Below, piece after piece: positions 1 through 8,644 of a stretch of DNA of 64,000 bases. The DNA comes from Marinobacter shengliensis. Its GTDB lineage: Bacteria > Pseudomonadota > Gammaproteobacteria > Pseudomonadales > Oleiphilaceae. The position numbers and the translations under genes were made by a program. Below the pieces are notes generated by a model. That model searched no databases, was not told where the DNA came from, and saw only the letters and a program-made list of their open reading frames with translations. The first letter of the stretch is position 1. Each line of letters opens with the position of its first letter. The stretch lies in assembly GCF_003007715.1 (NCBI RefSeq), contig NZ_PXNO01000022.1, positions 112,635-176,634 of the forward strand. The letters are read 5' to 3'.

Positions 1-429
1 GAAATCTGGCCAGATTTTATTGACCAGCTCCCGGCCAGTGCCCCGGTCACGGTTATCCGTAACAAAGTGGATTTGTCGGGTGAGCCGGTGGGCATCAGTG
101 CCGAACCCCACCAGACCGCGCCGGTTATTCGCCTGGCGGCCAAAGGGTCGGAAGGCCTGGACACCCTCCGTACGCACCTCAAGGAATGCATTGGCTTTGC
201 CAGTACCACCGAAGGCGGCTTTCTGGCCCGCCGACGCCACCTGGATGCCCTGGAACGCGCTCGGGATTCCCTTCTTCAGGGACAGACCCAACTGGAAGGC
301 TATGGCGCCGGGGAACTCCTGGCTGAGGATCTTCGGGCGGCCCAGGACGCCTTGGGTGAAATCACCGGCCATCTCACGCCCGATGACCTGCTGGGCAAGA
401 TCTTCAGCAGCTTTTGCATCGGCAAGTAG
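1..429 (+). CDS. mnmE: tRNA modification GTPase MnmE, C-terminal part
   Basis: MnmE with MnmG installs the cmnm5 group on wobble uridine 34 of certain tRNAs. The frame is open from base 1, so the 5' part lies outside the window; about 142 residues remain. Visible are the G4 motif NKVDL near the start, an [11 protein letters not shown] segment in the G5 position, the C-terminal helical region with conserved [16 protein letters not shown], and the family-typical ending FCIGK. The usual partner gene mnmG is not adjacent but about 14.5 kb downstream. The rpmH-rnpA-yidC genes normally preceding mnmE would lie to the left (inference). Confidence 0.96.
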   Translation, partial: EIWPDFIDQLPASAPVTVIRNKVDLSGEPVGISAEPHQTAPVIRLAAKGSEGLDTLRTHLKECIGFASTTEGGFLARRRHLDALERARDSLLQGQTQLEGYGAGELLAEDLRAAQDALGEITGHLTPDDLLGKIFSSFCIGK

Positions 430-451
430 CCCCGGTCAAGGGTTCCATTTT

Positions 452-480
452 CCGGGACACATCGTCCCGGTTAAATCGTT
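452..480 (+). terminator. Possible terminator after mnmE
   Basis: A perfect 7-bp stem (CCGGGAC 452-458, GTCCCGG 464-470) with a 5-base loop is followed by TTAAATCGTT. The T-run is weak, so termination efficiency is uncertain. Confidence 0.45.
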
Positions 481-492
481 GTAATTATCAAA

Positions 493-507
493 TGAGAAAT
501 AATATCA
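493..507 (+). promoter_or_regulatory. Fur box upstream of TonB receptor
   Basis: TGAGAAATAATATCA matches 11 of 14 defined positions of the 7-1-7 Fur consensus TGATAATNATTATCA. It lies 41 bases before the start codon of a TonB-dependent receptor, the expected place for iron-dependent repression. Confidence 0.7.
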
Positions 508-548
508 TTCGCTCCTGATTTTCAGTCTTGATCTTCAAGGAGTGACTC

Positions 549-2741
549 ATGGTATTCAGGCCCTCAATTCTGGCCGCGTCTGTTGCGGCTGTTAGCAGCA
601 CCTTTTCTCTACACAGTGTTGCCCAACCGACGCAACTGGATGAGCTGGTTGTTTCGGCATCGGGCTTTGAGCAGAAGGTGACCGATGCTCCGGCCAGCAT
701 CAGTGTGATCAGCCAGCAGAACCTGCAACAAAGCCAGTTCTCCAATCTGGCGGAAGCCCTGGAAACCGTGGAAGGCGTGGATGTACGCCAGAGCACCGGC
801 AAGACCGGTGGGCTGAACATCAGTATTCGAGGCCTACCGAGTGAATATACCCTGATACTGATTGACGGCCGCCGCCAGAATCCTCCGGGCAACGTCACTC
901 CAAATGGCTTTGGTGATACCTCCACCAGCTTCATTCCGCCTTTGTCGGCGATTGAACGTATCGAAGTAATCCGCGGGCCCATGTCAACGCTATACGGTTC
1001 CGATGCCATTGGTGGCGTGGTGAATATCATTACCAAGAAGGTGTCCGATGAGTGGATTGGCTCGGTCACGCTCGAGCACACCTTCCAGCAACACCGGGAG
1101 TACGGCGATAACGGTAAAGCCAGTTTCTACACCAGTGGACCGCTGATCGACAATATGCTCGGGCTTGCAGTACGCGGCAGCGTGTTTGATCGATCGGCGG
1201 CGGATCTGAGTTTCGACGACGGTAGCGAGGCGCCCAAGCGGGGTGTTGCACCGGTGGATGGTCGTAACCATAACCTTGGTGCAAGGTTGACGCTGGTGCC
1301 GGTTCAGGGCCATGAGTTCTATCTGGATGCCGAACAGGGGCGCCAGGTGTATAACAATGACAGTTGCCAACTGGGTACCCTGGATGGGCAGAATCGGGCC
1401 TGCAACGCTGACACCAACACCGCCAATGGCTATCGGGACGAGCTACGGTTCAACCGTGACCAGGTTGCCCTGGGCCATGCCAGCCAGCTGGGCTTTGGCA
1501 CCTGGAGCAGTGATCTGACGTACAACGTGACCGAAACCAAAGGCCGGACCATTCCGGGTACCATCGGCACGCCTTACGATGCGCCCTATCAGAATCTGAT
1601 TGGTGGCCAGGATCGCAAGCTGGAATCGGAAGATACCGTGTTTGATACCCGGTTGGTTGCGCCCGTCACCGCCAACCACATCGTGACGCTGGGGGCACAG
1701 TACCGTGATACCCGACTGGAAGACAGCGTTGCCAACACCACCTTCAAACAGGAATCCTGGGCGGTGTTTGCCGAGGATGAATGGTATCTGAGAGACGATC
1801 TGGCCCTGACGCTGGGAGGGCGTTACGAAGATCATGACGCTTTCTCCGGCCATTTTACGCCCCGGGCTTATCTGGTGTGGAACACGTCACCCAGCTGGAC
1901 CCTCAAGGGTGGTGTCAGTCAGGGTTATAAAACCCCTGACATCAATGATTTGCACAATGGCATCAACGGTGTCACCAGCCAGGGTGAGGTGCTGACCATA
2001 GGCACACCGGACCTGGAACCGGAAAAAAGCACCAACTACGAGGTAGGCGCCTACTTTGACAACCTGCAAGGTTTCAAAGCCAACGCCACGGTATTCTTCA
2101 CCCAGTTCAAGGACAAGATCGACAGCGGAGCGCCGGTGACCATCAGTGGTGACCCTAGGATTCCGGACGGCACCTACGACCAGCTGGATAACATCGGCAA
2201 GGCTGAGACCCGGGGTATCGAGCTGGCGTCCAGCTGGCGCTTTGCTCCGGACTGGAGTATTCGCGGCAACTATACCTATACCGACACTGAGCAGAAGAGT
2301 GGTGACAACAAAGGGGCACCTTTGACCAACACGCCGGAGCATGTGGTGCATGCGCGCCTGAACTGGCAGGCGTCTCCGCAGCTGGATCTATGGTTGTCCG
2401 GCGAATACCGAGGTGAGCGTACCCGCTACCTGAAGAACCGGGAGAATTTCACCGCAGAAGAAGCAGCGGTGTTTGACCAGGTGGGTGACCTGAGCGCCTA
2501 TGCGCTCTTCCACCTGGGCGGCGCTTATCAGGCCAGCGAGCGGGTAAAACTCACCGCCACCGTTTACAACCTGTTCGACAAGGAGTTCCTGTCTGGCAGT
2601 GAGTACTCGTATGTGGATAACAATGGCAACCAGGTGGATGCCTGGGCTTCGGATTATGTGTATATCTTCCGTGGCATGGCCAGCGGCGGAACGGTAGAAG
2701 AAGGTCGCCGTTTGTGGCTCTCCGCAACCGTCGATTTCTGA
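549..2741 (+). CDS. TonB-dependent receptor, CirA/FepA-like catecholate type
   Basis: This is a 730-residue outer-membrane gated porin, probably for ferric catecholate siderophores. An N-terminal signal peptide ends near SVAQP. The TonB-box-like segment DELVVSA follows, then the plug domain with DAPASISVISQQNL, the IRGLP segment, the RGPMSTLYGSDAIGG motif (about residues 140-155) and VVNIITKK. The rest is a beta-barrel rich in aromatic and acidic residues ending in a terminal Phe (ATVDF), as outer-membrane proteins do. An AAGGAG ribosome site lies 8 bases before the ATG. A Fur box precedes it. The exact siderophore cannot be told from sequence alone. Confidence 0.93.
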   Translation: MVFRPSILAASVAAVSSTFSLHSVAQPTQLDELVVSASGFEQKVTDAPASISVISQQNLQQSQFSNLAEALETVEGVDVRQSTGKTGGLNISIRGLPSEYTLILIDGRRQNPPGNVTPNGFGDTSTSFIPPLSAIERIEVIRGPMSTLYGSDAIGGVVNIITKKVSDEWIGSVTLEHTFQQHREYGDNGKASFYTSGPLIDNMLGLAVRGSVFDRSAADLSFDDGSEAPKRGVAPVDGRNHNLGARLTLVPVQGHEFYLDAEQGRQVYNNDSCQLGTLDGQNRACNADTNTANGYRDELRFNRDQVALGHASQLGFGTWSSDLTYNVTETKGRTIPGTIGTPYDAPYQNLIGGQDRKLESEDTVFDTRLVAPVTANHIVTLGAQYRDTRLEDSVANTTFKQESWAVFAEDEWYLRDDLALTLGGRYEDHDAFSGHFTPRAYLVWNTSPSWTLKGGVSQGYKTPDINDLHNGINGVTSQGEVLTIGTPDLEPEKSTNYEVGAYFDNLQGFKANATVFFTQFKDKIDSGAPVTISGDPRIPDGTYDQLDNIGKAETRGIELASSWRFAPDWSIRGNYTYTDTEQKSGDNKGAPLTNTPEHVVHARLNWQASPQLDLWLSGEYRGERTRYLKNRENFTAEEAAVFDQVGDLSAYALFHLGGAYQASERVKLTATVYNLFDKEFLSGSEYSYVDNNGNQVDAWASDYVYIFRGMASGGTVEEGRRLWLSATVDF

Positions 2742-2742
2742 G

Positions 2743-2761
2743 TTATCCACAGTTATCCACA
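2743..2761 (+). other. Two tandem DnaA boxes
   Basis: Two exact copies of TTATCCACA (2743-2751 and 2753-2761) lie one helical turn apart, directly after the receptor stop codon. This arrangement is typical of cooperative DnaA binding; function here is inferred. Confidence 0.7.
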
Positions 2762-2765
2762 ACCC

Positions 2766-2794
2766 CAGGCCGCCGGCATTCGCCCGGCGGCCTG
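2766..2794 (+). repeat. 11-bp perfect hairpin after TonB receptor
   Basis: CAGGCCGCCGG (2766-2776) and CCGGCGGCCTG (2784-2794) pair perfectly around a 7-base loop. No T-run follows, so it is either a non-canonical terminator for the receptor transcript or a structural element next to the DnaA boxes. Confidence 0.6.
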
Positions 2795-2923
2795 ACGAAT
2801 TCCCTTACGAAAACAAACAGTTTAGTTGTAAAACAACGTCAAAGCGTCGGGTAAACTCCGCCTACGTCTATTGGTGCCGCCAGTTTGGCGGTTTCATGCC
2901 ATTCGAGTTAAAGGAGATAACCT

Positions 2924-3673
2924 GTGCGTAACCTGCTGTGCGTTACTGCGGTCGTTTTTGCCCTGTTTACGGCACCATTGCCGGCCGTGGCGTCTGAGCG
3001 TATCTATATCTATACCGAGAACTTCCCTCCCTACAACATGAGTGCCACGGGGCGTGCCTTCGAGCATAACGAAGATGGCATTGATGGTCTGTGCACAGAA
3101 ATGGTCAAGGCCATTCTCGAGCACTCCGGGCTGGATTACGTGATCAAGCTGCGCAACTGGGATTTTGGCTATAACCGTGCGCTGAACAAGAAGAATCATG
3201 GCATCTACTGCACCACCTACACGGAAAACCGGGCTTCCCAGTTCAAATGGGTAGGGCCACTGACCACCAACCTGTGGACCATTTTTGCACCCCCCGGTAC
3301 GGACTTGCAGATTGACAGCCTGGAAGATACCCGAGGCATGCTGTACGCCGGATACCGTGGTGATGTGATGACCGAGTACCTGCTGGAGCGCGATTTCCGG
3401 GTATCGGCCATGGACAGCGATGACCTCAACCCCAAACGTCTGGAACTGGGCCAGGTTGACCTGTGGATAGCGGACCGGCTGGCAGGACCTTACTTCGCCT
3501 CCCAACAGGACGTTGAAGGCCTGGAACCGGTGTTTTCGTTCAATAACACCGAACTGTACCTGGCGATGAACCTCGAGACTTCAGAGGAAGTGATTCGCAA
3601 GCTACGCCAGGGACTGGAGACCATTCGCAACAACGGGATGTACGAGGCCATAGAGACCAAGTGGGGCCTCTGA
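2924..3673 (+). CDS. Periplasmic solute-binding protein, SBP_bac_3-like
   Basis: This 249-residue protein has a cleavable signal peptide (about residues 1-24, ending PAVASE). A family-3 type binding fold follows, starting ERIYIYTENFPPYN, a segment common at the start of such proteins. GTG is the start codon, with AAGGAGA 7 bases upstream. No permease or ATPase gene is adjacent, so it may be an orphan binding protein or a sensory binding protein rather than an ABC importer subunit. The ligand is unknown. A strong terminator follows. Confidence 0.82.
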   Translation: MRNLLCVTAVVFALFTAPLPAVASERIYIYTENFPPYNMSATGRAFEHNEDGIDGLCTEMVKAILEHSGLDYVIKLRNWDFGYNRALNKKNHGIYCTTYTENRASQFKWVGPLTTNLWTIFAPPGTDLQIDSLEDTRGMLYAGYRGDVMTEYLLERDFRVSAMDSDDLNPKRLELGQVDLWIADRLAGPYFASQQDVEGLEPVFSFNNTELYLAMNLETSEEVIRKLRQGLETIRNNGMYEAIETKWGL

Positions 3674-3700
3674 CACCCTCGGCGAATCTATCGAGACAGG

Positions 3701-3724
3701 GGGGAGCCACACGCTCCCCTTTTT
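3701..3724 (+). terminator. Rho-independent terminator
   Basis: Perfect 7-bp stem GGGGAGC/GCTCCCC with a 5-base loop followed by TTTTT, 27 bases after the solute-binding protein gene. Confidence 0.88.
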
Positions 3725-3736
3725 GCGGATATAGCC

Positions 3737-4672
3737 TCAACCGGTTCTTCGCAAATCCGGAGTCGCCAGTGGCTTGAGGGCCCGGGTGTTGGTGCGATTA
3801 CCCAGAAATTCCGGTCTGGGCTTGTTGCCACAGAAGGGCTGTTGCAATTGGTTTTCCACACTGTTGTATACGAAGAACAGATTACTGCGCGGCCAAGGCG
3901 ACATATTGGCGTTGGATGCGTGCAAGGTGTTGCACTCAAAAATGATCAACGAGCCGGCGGGACCCGTGGGTGCCTGGATACCGTATTGGTCCGCCATTTC
4001 CTGCAGATCCTGGTGATTGGGCACGCCCAGTTCCTGCCTCTTCAGCGACGACTGGTAGTTGTCTTCCGGGGTTCGGCCGACACAGGGCACAAAGGTTTTG
4101 TGGGAACCCGGGATCAGCATCAGCGGGCCGTTGAACGGTGTATTGTCGGTCAGGGCGATGGAGAAGCTGACCGCCCGCATGCGAGGCATGCCATCTTCGG
4201 CGTGCCAGGTTTCGAAGTCGGAATGCCAGTCGAACCCCTTGCCGTGAAAACCGGGTTTGAAGTTGATCCGGGACTGGTGGATATACGCCTCGCTACCCAG
4301 TAATTGATGCACCATATCGAGAATGCGAGGGTCCCGTGTCAGCCGGTCAAAACGGTCTGACAGTTCGTGAATACCAAAGACCGATCGAATTTCCTGTTTT
4401 CCCGGTTCGGTAATGGTGCCCTCGGAACGGAGAATGCTGTCGTCGTTTTCATAGGCGCGCAGATCGTCACGGAAACGTTTGACCGTGTCTGCATCGAGAA
4501 AGTTGTTGAACACCAGGAACCCGTCCCGTTCATAACGCGCCAGTTCGGTCTCACTCAGCGGACCTTCAGTACGGGCGTTTCCGGAGCTGTGGATAACCGG
4601 GTCTCTCCGGTCAAAAGCCGGAACAGGGCGTTCCAGGCGGGTGGGATAAAAGTCGTCAGCACGAGTCTCCAT
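3737..4672 (-). CDS. ectD: Ectoine hydroxylase EctD
   Basis: This non-heme Fe(II)/2-oxoglutarate dioxygenase converts the compatible solute ectoine to 5-hydroxyectoine in the cytoplasm. The 311-residue length fits the family. The EctD signature FDWHSDFETWHAEDGMPRM is present and supplies the first His and the Asp of the iron triad. The distal His is in CNTLHASNANMSP, and the NGPLMLIPGSH segment is also conserved. The ATG at 4672 is chosen because it has GGAGG 9 bases upstream and begins METRADDFYPTR as in relatives; a longer frame runs to 4780 but lacks these. The gene stands alone, away from ectABC, which are not in this window. Confidence 0.96.
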   Translation of the reverse strand: METRADDFYPTRLERPVPAFDRRDPVIHSSGNARTEGPLSETELARYERDGFLVFNNFLDADTVKRFRDDLRAYENDDSILRSEGTITEPGKQEIRSVFGIHELSDRFDRLTRDPRILDMVHQLLGSEAYIHQSRINFKPGFHGKGFDWHSDFETWHAEDGMPRMRAVSFSIALTDNTPFNGPLMLIPGSHKTFVPCVGRTPEDNYQSSLKRQELGVPNHQDLQEMADQYGIQAPTGPAGSLIIFECNTLHASNANMSPWPRSNLFFVYNSVENQLQQPFCGNKPRPEFLGNRTNTRALKPLATPDLRRTG

Positions 4673-4838
4673 ATTCGAACCTCCTTCTTTTATACACAGT
4701 ACCGATATGGTCAGGCCTTGCCCGGCTGTGGGAAAGCCTGAAAATACTATATTCCTCAGAAAGTTATTGGATTGATGCAAAGACTTGCACCAGAGAGGGT
4801 AAGGGCAGGAACCGGGATTTCAAGGCCCCGGTTCCGGA

Positions 4839-4865
4839 ATAAAAAAGTCCCGGCAGGCCCGGGAC
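4839..4865 (-). terminator. Terminator of acyl-CoA dehydrogenase gene
   Basis: Read on the minus strand, GTCCCGG and CCGGGAC form a perfect 7-bp stem with a 5-base loop followed by TTTTTTATT. It lies just past the stop codon of the minus-strand gene. Confidence 0.88.
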
Positions 4866-4882
4866 GGTAAGTTACCGGGTAA

Positions 4883-6703
4883 TCACCCGGTAAAGGCCAT
4901 ATTGTCCGGCTCCACCTGCATCAGGTTGCGAGTCGGGCTGAGCATGCTGGTGGCGTGGGCCTGGGCCCGTGGTAGCAGGCGCTCGTAGTAGAACTCGGCG
5001 GTTGCCAGTTTGGTCTGGTAAAAGGCGTCGGATTCGTCGCCGCCGTTCTCCAGCTTGTCGGCGGCCACCGCGGACTGGCGCAACCACATATAGGCCATGG
5101 TGACGTAACCGCTGTACATCAGGAAGTCGTGGGCGGCAGCACTGACCACATCGCGGTCTTTGCGGGCCGCCAGCATCACCCGGACGGTCAGCAGGTTCCA
5201 CTGGGCAGTCAGTTTTAGCAGCTCGATGGCCATCGGGCGCAGCTGTTTGTTGGTCAGGTGCTTGCGGGCAAAGTTGGCAATCTTGAGGGTGAATTCCCGC
5301 ACCGCGCCGCCCTGGGTCATCAGCAACACTTTACGGCCCAGCAGGTCCAGTGCCTGGATGCCGGTGGTGCCCTCGTAAAGCGTGGCAATCCGGGTATCGC
5401 GTACGATCTGTTCCATGCCATGCTCACGGATGTAACCGTGGCCACCGAACACCTGCACACCCAGGTTAGCCGCTTCGTTGCCCAATTCAGTCAGGAAGCC
5501 TTTCAGGATCGGGGTCAGGAAACCCAGTTTGTCGTCGTATTTCTCGGCCTTCTTGTCGTCACCCACGGTGTGCGCCTCAACCATGTGGTCGGCCAGCTTC
5601 GCAGCGTAATACAGCATGGAGCGCCCACCTTCCGCGATGGCTTTCTGGGTCAGCAGCATGCGCCTTACATCCGCGTGGTGAATCAGGCTGTCGGCCACTT
5701 GGTCTGGCTCTTTCTTGCCAGACAGCGCGCGCATGGAACGGCGCTCTTTGGCGTAGTCCAGCGCCCACTGGTACGACAGTTCAGCCGGGCCAACGCCCTG
5801 AATGGCAGTACCGATACGGGCGGTGTTCATAAAGGTAAACATGCACTCCAGGCCCTGGTTCTCAGGTCCGATCAGGTAACCGGTGGCGCCGTCGAAGTTC
5901 ATCACGCAGGTGGCCGAGGCCTTGATGCCCATTTTCTTTTCCAGGCTGCCGCAGTTCACGCCATTGCGTTCGCCCACGCTGCCATCCGCCGCCGGCAGGA
6001 ACTTGGGCACGATAAACAGGCTGATACCGCGGGTGCCCTTGGGCGCATCCGGCAGACGCGCCAGCACGATGTGGACAATGTTCTCGGTCAGATCATGCTC
6101 GCCGGAGGAAATGAAGATCTTGGTACCGGTCAGCTTGTAGCTGCCATCGGCCTGTGGTTCGGCCTTGGTCTTCACCTGACCCAGGTCAGTACCGCACTGT
6201 GGCTCGGTGAGGCACATGGTGCCGCCCCAGCGGCCCTCCGTCAGCGGTACCAGGTAGGTTTGCTTCTGGTCTTCCGAGCCATGCAGGAAGATGGTGTTCA
6301 TGGCACCGAGTGACAGCCCCGGATACATGGAGAATGACCAGTTGGCGGTGCCCATCATTTCCTGTTTGAACAGGCCCATGGACGCCGGCAGGCCCTGGCC
6401 GCCGTATTCTTCCGGGGCCGACAAGCCCTGCCAGCCGCCCATCACGTATTGGTCATAGGCTTCTTTGTAGCCTTTGGGCGTGGTGACCTCGCCGTTTTCC
6501 AGGCGGCAGCCTTCCTCATCACCGCTCTGGTAGATTGGGCTCAGAACTTCCTCACAGAAGCGCCCGCACTCGGTCAGAATGGCGTCTACAATATCCGGTG
6601 TTGCGTTCTCTCCAGAGGCCAGGGTCTGGTAGTGGCCCGGGTAGTCGAACACGTCGTTGAGCAGAAATTTCATGTCACGCAATGGCGCTTTGTACACTGG
6701 CAT
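4883..6703 (-). CDS. Acyl-CoA dehydrogenase (600-residue class)
   Basis: This 606-residue FAD-dependent acyl-CoA dehydrogenase belongs to the long variant with an extra C-terminal domain, often annotated FadE-like or DmdC-like. The FAD/substrate segment MCLTEPQCGTDLG is followed by TGTKIFISSGEHDL. The catalytic base is expected in RIATLYEGTTGIQALDL (about residue 435), where the Glu is present. GAGGATGG provides a ribosome site before ATG 6703. It stands alone between its own terminator and a divergent lipoprotein gene. The substrate (fatty acyl-CoA or 3-methylmercaptopropionyl-CoA) cannot be decided from sequence. Confidence 0.92.
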   Translation of the reverse strand: MPVYKAPLRDMKFLLNDVFDYPGHYQTLASGENATPDIVDAILTECGRFCEEVLSPIYQSGDEEGCRLENGEVTTPKGYKEAYDQYVMGGWQGLSAPEEYGGQGLPASMGLFKQEMMGTANWSFSMYPGLSLGAMNTIFLHGSEDQKQTYLVPLTEGRWGGTMCLTEPQCGTDLGQVKTKAEPQADGSYKLTGTKIFISSGEHDLTENIVHIVLARLPDAPKGTRGISLFIVPKFLPAADGSVGERNGVNCGSLEKKMGIKASATCVMNFDGATGYLIGPENQGLECMFTFMNTARIGTAIQGVGPAELSYQWALDYAKERRSMRALSGKKEPDQVADSLIHHADVRRMLLTQKAIAEGGRSMLYYAAKLADHMVEAHTVGDDKKAEKYDDKLGFLTPILKGFLTELGNEAANLGVQVFGGHGYIREHGMEQIVRDTRIATLYEGTTGIQALDLLGRKVLLMTQGGAVREFTLKIANFARKHLTNKQLRPMAIELLKLTAQWNLLTVRVMLAARKDRDVVSAAAHDFLMYSGYVTMAYMWLRQSAVAADKLENGGDESDAFYQTKLATAEFYYERLLPRAQAHATSMLSPTRNLMQVEPDNMAFTG

Positions 6704-6938
6704 AACCCATCCTCACAGTCTGTTATCGCAATCCGGTCGGGCCCGAGGCCCGTTATGACTGCTGTTTTACGGCATTCACTTGCGGCTGCCATTGACGGAA
6801 AGCGCTTGTCTGCATGTCAGAATGGACAATTGGCTCAAATGACGCATTTCATATCTGCCTGATCGGATATTGCTCCGGGCCCGTAAATCACAACTCGACG
6901 ACGCCTTAGCCAAGGCCATCTAGCGGAGTGTAAAAGTC

Positions 6939-7517
6939 ATGCAAAACAGGGAAATTCGACTTAAAGCCGGTGGTGTCTGGTCAGTTGCTCTTATACTGTT
7001 GATGGTATCTGTGCTGGCGGGCTGTGCTGGCCCCTCACTGGACGATTATCGCGATACACAACCGGAGCTGATTCCCCGGGAATTTTTCCAGGGCGAACTT
7101 TCTGCCCGTGGCGTGGTCAAGAATTTCTCCGGCAAGGTCATTCGTACTTTCGATGCCGATATCAGCGCCACCTGGGACGATGACGGCGTGGGTACCCTGG
7201 ACGAGGTGTTCAGGTTTGATGACGGAGAGGTCCAGACCAGAGTCTGGACCCTGACACCAGCCGGCGACAGCTACCATGCCGAAGCCGGTGATGTGGTCAA
7301 ACCCGGCACCATGCGCTGGCAGGGCAACGCCATCCATATGAATTATGTACTAAAGGTGTCATACGGCGATGGCACCATAGACGTCCGGATGGACGACTGG
7401 ATGTACCTGATCACACCAGACACCCTGATCAACCAGACCACCATGAGCAAATGGGGCGTCGAGGTTGGTGAGGTGGTACTGGTTATCCAGAAACTGGGGT
7501 ACGGGGACGACTCGTAA
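6939..7517 (+). CDS. DUF3833 family lipoprotein
   Basis: This 192-residue protein has a lipoprotein signal: a hydrophobic stretch ending LMVSVLAGC, with the lipobox Cys near residue 29. The body resembles DUF3833, with FRFDDGEVQTRVWTL and a TMSKWGV segment near the end. Function is unknown. It is followed after 29 bases by an RND membrane fusion protein and permease, so it may be co-transcribed with the efflux pair, though DUF3833 genes also occur alone. Confidence 0.8.
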   Translation: MQNREIRLKAGGVWSVALILLMVSVLAGCAGPSLDDYRDTQPELIPREFFQGELSARGVVKNFSGKVIRTFDADISATWDDDGVGTLDEVFRFDDGEVQTRVWTLTPAGDSYHAEAGDVVKPGTMRWQGNAIHMNYVLKVSYGDGTIDVRMDDWMYLITPDTLINQTTMSKWGVEVGEVVLVIQKLGYGDDS

Positions 7518-7546
7518 CATTTATATCTGAAAGGTTAGCAAAATCC

Positions 7547-8641
7547 ATGTGGAAACAATGGCTGATTGCTGTGGTCCTGGTTGTGGTGGTAGCTGCAGGG
7601 GCTGGTATTTATCTGAACCTGGAGTCAGGAGACAGTGGCCAGAGCGGTGGCGAGGCTCAGGCCAGTGCCGTCAATGTGGTAACACCGGAACGACAAAGGG
7701 TTCGTGACACCGTTGGCGCCGTGGCAAATCTGCGAGCCCTGAACTCGGTAGAGTTGACCACTGAGGTGAGCGGTCGAGTGATGGAACTGAATCTGCAGCC
7801 AGGCGCTGCGGTAGCCCAAGGGGCTGTTCTGCTCCGGTTGGATGATCGCCAGGCCCGGGCTGACCTTGCAGTTATTGAGGCACAGCTGGCTGATGCCCGG
7901 CGCCAGTATGAACGGGCCCAGAGGCTGCGAGCCAATAACAGTATCTCTCAGTCCCAGGTCGATGAACTCAGAACCGCCGTCGACGTTGCCATTGCTCAGC
8001 GAGAGGCTGCGAGGGTCCGGTTACAGAACCATCGGATCGAAGCGCCGTTCGCCGGTGTGGTCGGGCTTTCGGATATCAGCGTTGGGGCATTTCTCCAGGC
8101 AGGCACCACCATCACCACCCTGGATACCAATGACAAGATGGAACTGAACTTCGCTGTTCCCGAGCGATTCATTGGTCAGGTCAGGATTGGGCAACGAGTT
8201 CGGGCTACCTCCCCTGCGTTTCCGGGCGAAGTTTTTGAGGGGGAGCTGATAGAACTGGCTACCCGGATCAATGAGCTGAGCCGGACACTGTCTGTTCGGG
8301 CATTGATCGACAACTCTGAGGGCCGCCTGCGACCCGGCCAATTTATGTCCGCGTCTCTGACGTTGCAGGAACGAGAAGGCTTGGTCATACCGGAACAGGC
8401 GGTCATGATCCGGGGTGATCAGAAATATGTATTTGTGGCAGAAGATGGTGTTGCCCGCCGGGTGTCGGTGCGCACGGGCTCGCGAATGCCTGGCCTGGTT
8501 GAGGTGGTGGAAGGCCTGGAGGTCGAGGACCAGGTGGTGGTCACCGGCCAGGATCGCCTGAGTACCGGTGACCGGCTCAGGCTGCTGGAGTCTGATCTGG
8601 CAATACCGGATAACCGGTTTATTTCCAGCCGGGAGTCCTGA
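7547..8641 (+). CDS. RND efflux periplasmic adaptor (membrane fusion protein)
   Basis: This 364-residue periplasmic adaptor joins an inner-membrane RND pump to an outer-membrane channel. An uncleaved N-terminal anchor (about residues 5-25) precedes the lipoyl/barrel-sandwich segment EVSGRVMELNLQPGAAV. A short coiled-coil hairpin (about 95-150) contains RLRANNSISQSQVDEL, then comes HRIEAPFAGVVGLSDISVGAFL and a C-terminal membrane-proximal domain. The permease starts 3 bases after its stop, so the two are certainly co-expressed. No outer-membrane factor gene is nearby. Confidence 0.95.
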   Translation: MWKQWLIAVVLVVVVAAGAGIYLNLESGDSGQSGGEAQASAVNVVTPERQRVRDTVGAVANLRALNSVELTTEVSGRVMELNLQPGAAVAQGAVLLRLDDRQARADLAVIEAQLADARRQYERAQRLRANNSISQSQVDELRTAVDVAIAQREAARVRLQNHRIEAPFAGVVGLSDISVGAFLQAGTTITTLDTNDKMELNFAVPERFIGQVRIGQRVRATSPAFPGEVFEGELIELATRINELSRTLSVRALIDNSEGRLRPGQFMSASLTLQEREGLVIPEQAVMIRGDQKYVFVAEDGVARRVSVRTGSRMPGLVEVVEGLEVEDQVVVTGQDRLSTGDRLRLLESDLAIPDNRFISSRES

Positions 8642-8644
8642 TCT

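Noticed and set aside
20..484. 154-residue frame overlapping the mnmE tail
   Set aside because: Out of frame with clear MnmE sequence; Arg/Pro-rich shadow.
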